The notes under the pieces were generated by a model, which saw only the letters and a program-made list of their open reading frames with translations, was not told the DNA's origin and did no database searches. Shown piece after piece: positions 27,573 through 34,628 of a stretch of 64,000 bases of DNA. Position 1 is the stretch's first letter. Each line of letters opens with the position of its first letter. The stretch comes from Zavarzinella sp. Lineage in GTDB: Bacteria; Planctomycetota; Planctomycetia; Gemmatales; Gemmataceae. The stretch is from assembly GCA_041399155.1 (NCBI GenBank), contig JAWKTI010000002.1:124001-188000 (forward strand). Direction: 5' to 3'. Made by a program: the position numbers and the translations under genes.

Positions 27573-28214
27573 ATGATTCCCGTCGTAGACTTGGATTCAA
27601 TTCGCGTATGCTGGCTCCAATTAGAAAAGGAAGGGTTCGTTCTCTACGGCTTTCTGTTGTACACGAACGCCGACACCGGAATCTGGTCCTTCATACATAA
27701 CGGTGGAATGCTCGATCTCGACCACCTTACCGGCGACTGTTGTGCATTGTTCGTGCTAGATCGTCCACCTCGTGATTTTGTGGCTGACGCACAGCAGAAT
27801 GACCATGTTTGGTATCGATATTTCTCCGAATCGTATGGAGTGCGTCCGGCCACTGCTGCGGAGGCAACCACGGTAGCTCATCGGCCCGTCACCCAAGGTG
27901 CCGGTTTTTCGAGCAACTCTCTCCATTCTCTATACGGCTGTGTGGTCGTGATCGGCTCCGAAAATCAAGTCGCGGCCGAATCGCTCTTGGGAGGACCGGC
28001 AATCGACCGTGATGAGATCGCCAAAGTTCTCGTTAATTTCGGCCTCGATTACAGCGCCGTGCCCTGCATTACTTGGTTTCGGAGTCTCGACGATACGGCG
28101 TTTGAAGTCGTCGATCTCAAAGAAATCACCGACCAACACTCCGCGCGCAATTTCCTTCGGCGGTATTTCACGAGTGCAACATTCAATCAGCTCTTTAGCG
28201 TTGTAAGGGTTTAG
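27573..28214 (+). CDS. Unknown protein, middle gene of the nucleosidase-led operon
   Basis: I do not recognise this 213-residue protein. It begins MIPVVDLDSIRVCWLQLEKEG and contains aromatic-rich stretches (GIWSFIHNGG, WYRYFSESYG). There is no signal peptide or membrane helix. The start is seven bases after the upstream stop and its own stop is two bases before the next start, so it is surely cotranscribed. An upstream frame start at 27438 exists but overlaps the nucleosidase gene. Its role may be sensing or partner binding for the nucleosidase-type protein, but only position supports that. Confidence 0.7.
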   Translation: MIPVVDLDSIRVCWLQLEKEGFVLYGFLLYTNADTGIWSFIHNGGMLDLDHLTGDCCALFVLDRPPRDFVADAQQNDHVWYRYFSESYGVRPATAAEATTVAHRPVTQGAGFSSNSLHSLYGCVVVIGSENQVAAESLLGGPAIDRDEIAKVLVNFGLDYSAVPCITWFRSLDDTAFEVVDLKEITDQHSARNFLRRYFTSATFNQLFSVVRV

Positions 28215-28216
28215 CA

Positions 28217-29593
28217 ATGGCTAAGTCAGAACTGTTTTCACGCCACGCCGTAGCACCATTGCGGGAAATACTGTGGTCATCCCAGATTGATTCGCTTCCG
28301 GAAGAAGTGCAGAAGAGCGAGGCGTTCCTCTGGCTTTTGCGACGAGACGACTCTCGGTCGCCCCGTGCGAACTTCGAACGCAATGAATATGAAGACCAAG
28401 ATTACCACCAGTTGTTTCGGCGACTCTCGAAATCCGGCGAGTGTGATCGGCAGACTCTGTCTCAGTTGTTGAAGCCAATCGCAAAATCACTGTTGGCTCC
28501 ATTGCTACAGACACGATACGAGCAGGCGATCGACATCGGAATCCGCTGGCGCAATGCGAGCAACAGGTACCGCTGGGCACAAAGCAGCAATGTCCCAGAT
28601 AACTTTGAAATGACAGTTGCTGCTAACCTAAAGGGGTTTGAAGCACGCGGGACACAGGTCGCTGAGGATGAATTCCGGACTGTATTTTATCAGTTTCTGC
28701 AGGATGCTGGGGAATCGGCTGACCGAGAACTTGGCGAAGTGCAGGCTGAATGGCGCAGGTGGGAACAGCAGGTCACGAATCTGCGTGAAGACCTTGTGGC
28801 GGTTGAGAATGAACTCAATGATCTGGAACCAACGTCGGCTCTCATTTACGCATGGCTGAGATTCTCGATCATTCGGGAGAGTTACGGTTCGTCCGAACGA
28901 TCAAGTGCTTTCGAGATCGGTCCCCTGTTCTTTACTTTCTTCGTGAGCATGTTCGCTGACCGGAGGCACTGGAGGCATTCAGCAATCGAATTCCATGAAA
29001 TCAACCGCATGTTGAACATGGTGATTAATGAAAAGAGGTACGGCCTCGCGCGTCGTCGCCAACTTGCTCAATTGGAGGAGAAGTGTAGAATTGACGATCC
29101 GTTCGATGCTTACGCGCCGCTAAAGCGACCAGCAGATCAGGAGTTGCTTACACTCGTCCAAGAGCACATGTTAGTTGACGGCGAGCCATCGCCATTTCTG
29201 AAACGATGGCTTGATCGGTTAACCCATTCAGGATATACTGGCGTGAATTCTGTCCCTTTGCCGTATCGCAGTAAGATTGACAGTGAAGCAGTTGACACTG
29301 CAGGCGACTGGGCAGACTCGAAAATAAAGCACGCGATCGGATCTCCTTATTCATCTAGACTCCCTCAGGGATGGGAAACGGTAAGCGAATGCTGTCGTCG
29401 AATTTGGGTTGACGATTGGGTCAAGTGGGTCGTAGATAACCTCACATCCCGTGAACAAAAGACGGTAGATCCTCGCTGGACGAAGAACGCAGTATTCGAA
29501 TTCATAGAGGCAGTGCGGACACGGTTGGTCTCTCAAGGCTACAGCTTTGATGCACTTTCCGATGATGAGAAGGCAGCGATCTGGAATTCGTAG
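28217..29593 (+). CDS. Unknown 458-residue protein, last gene of the nucleosidase-led operon
   Basis: A large hydrophilic protein with no recognised domain. Residues about 175-215 form a probable coiled coil (EVQAEWRRWEQQVTNLREDLVAVENELNDLEPT), and a helical segment near 290-310 has many charged residues. It has no membrane helix apart from a short hydrophobic run (ALIYAWLRFSII, FFTFFVSMFA). GC-rich codons differ from the housekeeping neighbours. Its position two bases after the middle gene and the coiled coil point to a scaffold or sensor within a three-protein assembly; this is inference. Confidence 0.65.
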   Translation: MAKSELFSRHAVAPLREILWSSQIDSLPEEVQKSEAFLWLLRRDDSRSPRANFERNEYEDQDYHQLFRRLSKSGECDRQTLSQLLKPIAKSLLAPLLQTRYEQAIDIGIRWRNASNRYRWAQSSNVPDNFEMTVAANLKGFEARGTQVAEDEFRTVFYQFLQDAGESADRELGEVQAEWRRWEQQVTNLREDLVAVENELNDLEPTSALIYAWLRFSIIRESYGSSERSSAFEIGPLFFTFFVSMFADRRHWRHSAIEFHEINRMLNMVINEKRYGLARRRQLAQLEEKCRIDDPFDAYAPLKRPADQELLTLVQEHMLVDGEPSPFLKRWLDRLTHSGYTGVNSVPLPYRSKIDSEAVDTAGDWADSKIKHAIGSPYSSRLPQGWETVSECCRRIWVDDWVKWVVDNLTSREQKTVDPRWTKNAVFEFIEAVRTRLVSQGYSFDALSDDEKAAIWNS

Positions 29594-29869
29594 GCTATGA
29601 GAGGCGTCTAAAGGAGTCGTGCCTACTCAATCGATGGGAATGGCTAAAAGGGGACATTCTCCTTAAGGTGGGTTGGCTTAGGTTGACGAGTGTTCGGGCA
29701 TACCATGCACATCCATAGTATCGCGAGGTAGGTTTGTTTACCAGGTCCTGAACCGGGGCAATGGACGCAAGCGCTAAGTGCGATTTGTACAGGCATCGCT
29801 TCGAAGTCCCTATGCTCAATCGCGGACCCCGTTGTTAACCTGCACCATCCGTGAACTGTGTGTGGCACT
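29594..29869. other. Gene-free right flank of the island
   Basis: This stretch has no convincing gene. It includes AAAGGGGACATTCTCC near 29648, which resembles short REP-type sequences, and possibly degenerate remains. The metF fragment follows. Confidence 0.4.
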
Positions 29870-30004
29870 TTACCCCCGTAGGGCCTGGGAGTCGCTGACG
29901 CCGAGGTGGTGGTAGATCTGGATGCTGGCGTCGGACTTGTTGAGCGTGTAGAAGTGGATGCCACGCACCTGATCACCACTCTGGGCAATGTACTGAATAT
30001 CGCT
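29870..30004 (-). pseudogene. C-terminal fragment of methylenetetrahydrofolate reductase
   Basis: Between an upstream stop and its own stop the minus strand reads SDIQYIAQSG, VRGIHFYTLNKSDASIQIY and HHLGVSDSQAL, the end of MetF-type enzymes. About 44 residues survive. It is GC-rich compared with the neighbours, so it may have arrived with foreign DNA. It marks the right edge of the 26-30 kb island. The next 120 bases hold only the short palindrome CTTCAGGCTGAAG. Confidence 0.75.
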
Positions 30005-30128
30005 TCAAGCCGAAAGCCTTCAGGCTGAAGACGATTGTGGGAACAACCAAAAACAACAATATCGGTGCACTATATAGTCGAATGATTATATAGCCATTGC
30101 TGAACATTTGCCTGCGAACGCGGGACTG

Positions 30129-30968
30129 TTAAGGTAATCGAAACAGGTTTTTGGCATTATCGTGGAACACCGCCTGATGAACTGTTTCGGGGAATAATTG
30201 ACGCACAAAGTCTCTGTAGATCTTCATCGGTGCCAGTGGCCAGTCGGTGCCATACAGGAACTTATCTGGCCGTTCGGTAAATTCAATCCCCTGTCTGATC
30301 CGCTCGATGGTGCGTCGCAGGATGCCACGTTCGTTCAAACTAGCAAAATAGTTTTCGTCACCCACCAGTAAACCAGACAGATCGGCCCACACATTCTCAT
30401 TTTTGTAAAGAACTTCGGCAGCATCGGTAATCCAGGGATTACCAAAGTGTGCCATCACAAAATTGACCCCACGGTGGTCAACAGCTACTTCATCCACCAG
30501 CAATGGGTGGGCGTACTTCACCTTGGCAAAGTCCGAGTAATTGTCGCCGGTGTGAAAAATAAACGGCAACTGGTAGCGTGCCGCCAATTCGTAGTAGGGA
30601 ATATAGTTTGGGCTGTCAGGTCCGTAATACAGATAACCCAGATAGCCTTTCAGGGCAATTACCTTGCCACTTTTGATCTGCTGCTCAACCTGTTGCAGGT
30701 GGTCTGTCGATGTTCGTGTCGGGTCGGCAATTCCAATCGCATACAACTGTGGGAGAAAAGCGGCAATACGAAGCGTCGATGCGATTCCAAGCGGATCTTC
30801 TGTGCTGCCACCAAGATGCCCCATGCCCAGGATTGCTTCAGTACCGGAATCGTGCATTTGCTGCTGCAGGATACTGGCAACAGAATCGGGTGGGCCATCA
30901 AGATATTCAGGAAAAGACCGCACACCAGGTAACTGTGGGGTGACGGCATGAATGTGCATATCAATCAT
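30129..30968 (-). CDS. Amidohydrolase family 2 metal-dependent hydrolase
   Basis: A 279-residue TIM-barrel hydrolase. MIDMHIHAVTP provides the first metal-binding HxH motif, FIFHTGDNY and FVMAHFGNPW provide later metal or base histidines, and KFLYGTDWPL carries the catalytic aspartate. Start ATG 30968 is preferred over 31019 because GAGGATT lies upstream and the HxH motif then sits at the N-terminus as usual. The family includes decarboxylases and hydrolases for lactones or aromatic acids; the reaction here is unknown. Monocistronic. Confidence 0.87.
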   Translation of the reverse strand: MIDMHIHAVTPQLPGVRSFPEYLDGPPDSVASILQQQMHDSGTEAILGMGHLGGSTEDPLGIASTLRIAAFLPQLYAIGIADPTRTSTDHLQQVEQQIKSGKVIALKGYLGYLYYGPDSPNYIPYYELAARYQLPFIFHTGDNYSDFAKVKYAHPLLVDEVAVDHRGVNFVMAHFGNPWITDAAEVLYKNENVWADLSGLLVGDENYFASLNERGILRRTIERIRQGIEFTERPDKFLYGTDWPLAPMKIYRDFVRQLFPETVHQAVFHDNAKNLFRLP

Positions 30969-31136
30969 CGCCAATCCTCGCAACTGCCAGTTAATAATAT
31001 GGCAATTTTGCAATATCACAATTCAGAAAATTGGCTGCGACGATTATTTAAATGAAGTGTTATATATTTGATTGATTATATAACAAGATTGATTGGGATG
31101 AATTTCAACTCAACAAAAGTGGCTGAAAAATGAGAA

Positions 31137-31823
31137 TTACTTCTTTTTCTCGAATTCATCCACATATTTCTTGGGGTTTGCATTGAACTCGTCGCGGCAC
31201 CCACTGCAGCACACATAGTAGGTTTTGCCATTGAAACTGACGGTCATGGTGCCACGTCCACCGGTGACAATACACTCGTTGTCTTTCTTGCCAGCAGCCA
31301 CCGAAGCACCTTCTTTGCTGTGGGCCACAGTCAGGTATTTGCGGGAGATACCAATGCCACGTTTTTGTTTGGCCACTGTGTAAATCAACCTGGCCCCGCC
31401 ATTATTGGTGCTCATTTCAATGGTGTATTTATCTTTGGTTTCCGCATCGACACCCACCAGCGTCAGGCGTTTGGATTTGATGGTGCCAGTGAAAACGATC
31501 TGCTTTTTCTCTGGTGTGACTGCAGTCAATTCATAAACTTTTTTGGGAACCAGATAACGTAAGGTCCCTTCAGTAAAGAACTTACCATCGTTGAACTTGG
31601 CGGTCAGGGCCAGATCATCCCCTTTGATTTTCCACGACCAGGCCATCGATTCCTTCCACAATTCCAGTTTGGCCGTTTCTCTGTCTTCGCCATCCCCCTT
31701 CCAGTCGCCAATAAACTCATTAAATTCCTGTAATGCTTCTTTGGCGGTCTTAAAAGTTTGTGCGGTGGCAGGGAAAGCAAAGGCACCCACCAACAGGCAG
31801 CACGTGGTCAGTCGCAACAACAT
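31137..31823 (-). CDS. Secreted protein with C-terminal YHS-like metal-binding domain
   Basis: A 228-residue protein with a Sec signal peptide (LRLTTCCLLVGAFAFPATAQ). The middle is a beta-rich domain unlike anything I recognise. The last 50 residues contain ECIVTGGRG, VSFNGKTYYVCCSGCRDEFNANPKKY, a YHS/TRASH-type motif with Cys residues that probably bind a metal. A periplasmic metal-handling role is inferred. It is monocistronic and points away from the next gene. Confidence 0.75.
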   Translation of the reverse strand: MLLRLTTCCLLVGAFAFPATAQTFKTAKEALQEFNEFIGDWKGDGEDRETAKLELWKESMAWSWKIKGDDLALTAKFNDGKFFTEGTLRYLVPKKVYELTAVTPEKKQIVFTGTIKSKRLTLVGVDAETKDKYTIEMSTNNGGARLIYTVAKQKRGIGISRKYLTVAHSKEGASVAAGKKDNECIVTGGRGTMTVSFNGKTYYVCCSGCRDEFNANPKKYVDEFEKKK

Positions 31824-31960
31824 TGATTACTCCAAAAAGGTTATAAGGGTTTCGATAACATTCTGTGGCATTCAGTTCCTGTTTTTGAGAAAAATTCAGG
31901 AACTTTTCTTAACTTTGGCGGCAATATCTGTCATGATAGCAGAGAATCGGAGGTGGAATC

Positions 31961-32692
31961 ATGTCCCAGAAGTTTCTCGTGCGGAAAAGAATCCGTGGGG
32001 AATATAATTACGATGATATTCCCGATCCAGTGGATCAGTTTATTGCGGTGTTTGACAGCCAGGAAACGGCAGCAGCCTATGTCACGCAGTACGACCGGGC
32101 TTATTTTCTGGAGCATCTGCCACTGACATTCGAATTTGCCGACAGTCCATTCGACAGTGGCTTTGCCAACGCCACCAGTTTTCCGGAGCCTATTTTCCGC
32201 GACTGGCTGCTGGATCATGGGATCCCGCTGCCAGTAGAGCAGCCAAAAGAAAAACCTCGCAGATATCGGGGGATGACAGAAGAAGAGTGGGATAGCGAGC
32301 AGAAATATATGGCTCGTCGCAATGAAATCATCGACTGGCAGCAATGGTGGTACGAATTAACGAGAGAAAATACGCCTTCGCGAGAGCAATTAGCCCACAT
32401 CTGGCAGGCTCTGGATCGGTTCAGCAGCCTTGAAATTGTGGTTCAGGAATATGTGGAAGAAGTTGCCCCACATGCAGAGAAAGTGTTTGCTGTCGTGGAA
32501 CAGACCTGGGAATATGGCGACGACTGGTATTATGGAGACAATAAATCACTGGCCGTTTACCGCACCTTCGAAGCTGCAATGCGGGAAGTGGAACGACGAA
32601 AGGCCGAACCGATTGATCATGAAGACTGGAACGGTGGGCCTCGTGAATTTCGAGTGGTCGAATTGGACTACATACCCGAAAATGCCGATTAA
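31961..32692 (+). CDS. Hypothetical acidic protein
   Basis: A 243-residue acidic protein of unknown family. GGAGG lies eight bases before ATG 31961. There is no signal peptide. It has a predicted helical centre (EEEWDSEQKYMARRNEIIDWQQWWYELTREN) and many aromatic residues near the C-terminus. The downstream gene starts 44 bases after its stop, so cotranscription is likely. Confidence 0.7.
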   Translation: MSQKFLVRKRIRGEYNYDDIPDPVDQFIAVFDSQETAAAYVTQYDRAYFLEHLPLTFEFADSPFDSGFANATSFPEPIFRDWLLDHGIPLPVEQPKEKPRRYRGMTEEEWDSEQKYMARRNEIIDWQQWWYELTRENTPSREQLAHIWQALDRFSSLEIVVQEYVEEVAPHAEKVFAVVEQTWEYGDDWYYGDNKSLAVYRTFEAAMREVERRKAEPIDHEDWNGGPREFRVVELDYIPENAD

Positions 32693-32735
32693 TGAGTTAA
32701 CAGCTACTGCCAATAATGGTTTAGGAACAATTTTG

Positions 32736-34280
32736 ATGCGAATTCTGCAGATCCCCTCTATCCTGCAAATGCTTCTTGTGGTGGTGTGCAGCCCGGCTGT
32801 GCTGTTCGGTCAGGCGCCATCAGTCACAGAAATATGGGAAGCATCTTACATTTCCACCCCACGTGGTGCGGTGAAAAACGGCTATGTTCGCACGACTATA
32901 CAACCGTTGAAATTTAAGGGTGATCAGGTGGAACTGTACAAGACCACCAAAGAGTTGCGACTTTCCAGCAAACGAGGTGGGCAACTGGTACAGTTAAAAG
33001 CCGACCTGATTACCGAAGAGACCCCCACCAACGAAGTGACTGCGGTTCGTGCCACCATGTATCTGGGGGCAGATTCCATTCAAAAACTGGATTGTGAAGT
33101 AGAAAATCAGAAAACGGTGCATATTTCGGCCACGGGTGCCACCACCAGCAAGCGGAGTTTCGACTGGGACCCCAGGTGCATTGGCATGCGGGCCGAAAAC
33201 AACCTGTTTGCGGCAAAGAAAATCAAACCAGGTGATACTTTTACTTACCGCCAGTTTATCGCACAGATCACCTATTACATCACCATCGAAGTAAAAGTGG
33301 GTGAATTGCAGGAAACAATTGTCCCAGGTTTGGGAAAGAAAAAACTCCTGAAAGTGGAAGCCACTCCCGAAGCCTTGATTCTGCCGAACAAAAGCAAATT
33401 GCAACTGCCAATCAGCGTTTTTCTGGTCGATCCCATTACGTATGAGCCAATTGTCACCATTACCGATATTGCAGAACTGGGTGGATTGGTCACTACGGTG
33501 CGAACGACGAAAGCAATTGCCACCGCACCAAATGGCAATGTGCCCGATCTGATGGAAAGAAACACCATCTATCTGGCCAAACGCCTGCCACGACTGCATC
33601 AAGCGAAAAGTGCCAAATATCGCATCGGTTTTAAAGGCGACCTGAAACCGTCAGAATTAATCTCTGTCGATGAGCGTCAGAAATTAGATACCGAGAAAGA
33701 ACAGTCGTTTGATCTGGTCATTACTGCCAGTCGTGTCCCACCAGAGAAAGATTCTGGTGTGGCTGCAGCGGAAGAGTTTACCCAGTCGAACGAGTTTATA
33801 GCCTCGGATGATGCCAACATCCAGAAACTGGCAGCACTGGCCGTGGGGGATGAAAAAAATCCCTGGAAAAAAGCACTGAAAATTGAACAGTTTGTCAATA
33901 ATTACATTGACCAGGTGACATTTACCGAGGCTTTGACACCCGCTGATAAGGTTGCTGTTACGCGAAAAGGGGATTGCACCGAGTTTGCGATGCTGACCGC
34001 AGCCATTTGCCGTGCCAGTGGGCTCCCTTCCCGCACCGCGATTGGTCTGGTGTATGTCGACAATATTTTTGGTAAGCCGGGCCTGGGCTTTCACATGTGG
34101 ACAGAGGTGTACATTAATGGGGCCTGGCTGGGGCTGGATGCCACGCTGGCTCAGGGTGGTATCGGGCCTGGGCATTTGAAAATTACCGACCACAGTTGGA
34201 GTGGGATAGTATCTTTTACTCCATTGCTGCCAGTGCAGCGATTTCTGAATGCCGCACCGAAAGTAGAAATTGTGGAATAA
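32736..34280 (+). CDS. Secreted transglutaminase-like protein
   Basis: A 514-residue protein with a Sec signal peptide (ILQMLLVVVCSPAVLFGQA). Residues about 400-475 form a transglutaminase-like core with the triad Cys in KGDCTEFAML, His in GFHMWTEVYI and Asp in GLDATL. The N-terminal part is a beta-rich domain of unknown role. AGGAA before ATG 32736 supports the start; the open frame reaches 32430 inside the preceding gene. Proteins of this type can act as cysteine proteases or as protein crosslinkers; a periplasmic location is inferred. Confidence 0.85.
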   Translation: MRILQIPSILQMLLVVVCSPAVLFGQAPSVTEIWEASYISTPRGAVKNGYVRTTIQPLKFKGDQVELYKTTKELRLSSKRGGQLVQLKADLITEETPTNEVTAVRATMYLGADSIQKLDCEVENQKTVHISATGATTSKRSFDWDPRCIGMRAENNLFAAKKIKPGDTFTYRQFIAQITYYITIEVKVGELQETIVPGLGKKKLLKVEATPEALILPNKSKLQLPISVFLVDPITYEPIVTITDIAELGGLVTTVRTTKAIATAPNGNVPDLMERNTIYLAKRLPRLHQAKSAKYRIGFKGDLKPSELISVDERQKLDTEKEQSFDLVITASRVPPEKDSGVAAAEEFTQSNEFIASDDANIQKLAALAVGDEKNPWKKALKIEQFVNNYIDQVTFTEALTPADKVAVTRKGDCTEFAMLTAAICRASGLPSRTAIGLVYVDNIFGKPGLGFHMWTEVYINGAWLGLDATLAQGGIGPGHLKITDHSWSGIVSFTPLLPVQRFLNAAPKVEIVE

Positions 34281-34628
34281 TTACTGCTGGCGCAAAATTT
34301 TAAGAAAATGCCTGAATTTCTAACAAACAGTTCGATATTCAGCGTTCCATGGGATATATTCACTGCGAAGGAAACCCACCTGTGGGGGCTTTTTGCAAAT
34401 AATTGATGAAAATTCGGAACATCTCGCCAGGAATGGCGATAATTTTGTTAACGGATAGAATATCCTTGCTTTAACGTCTATATTGGATGGAGTGAACTAA
34501 GTTCAACAACGTACTGATTCTATGGCGAAGGTTCACCAAAAGTATCGAGCAACTTCATTTTCATGGGCTGATTTCCGGTGGCTACCGGCAGGCTTTAGGA
34601 AAGCGATGTCGTTGTCTAAGTGTAACAT
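34281..34628. other. Intergenic region before the ATPase gene
   Basis: CCCACCTGTGGGGGCTTTTT at 34375-34394 is a weak terminator candidate for the transglutaminase gene. An open frame at 34522 (MAKVHQKYR, about 44 codons) could be a frameshifted N-terminal part of the following ATPase. No other feature was seen. Confidence 0.4.

Noticed and set aside
29648..29665. REP-associated transposase site AAAGGGGACATTCTCC
   Set aside because: Only one short copy with no partner hairpin or transposase gene.
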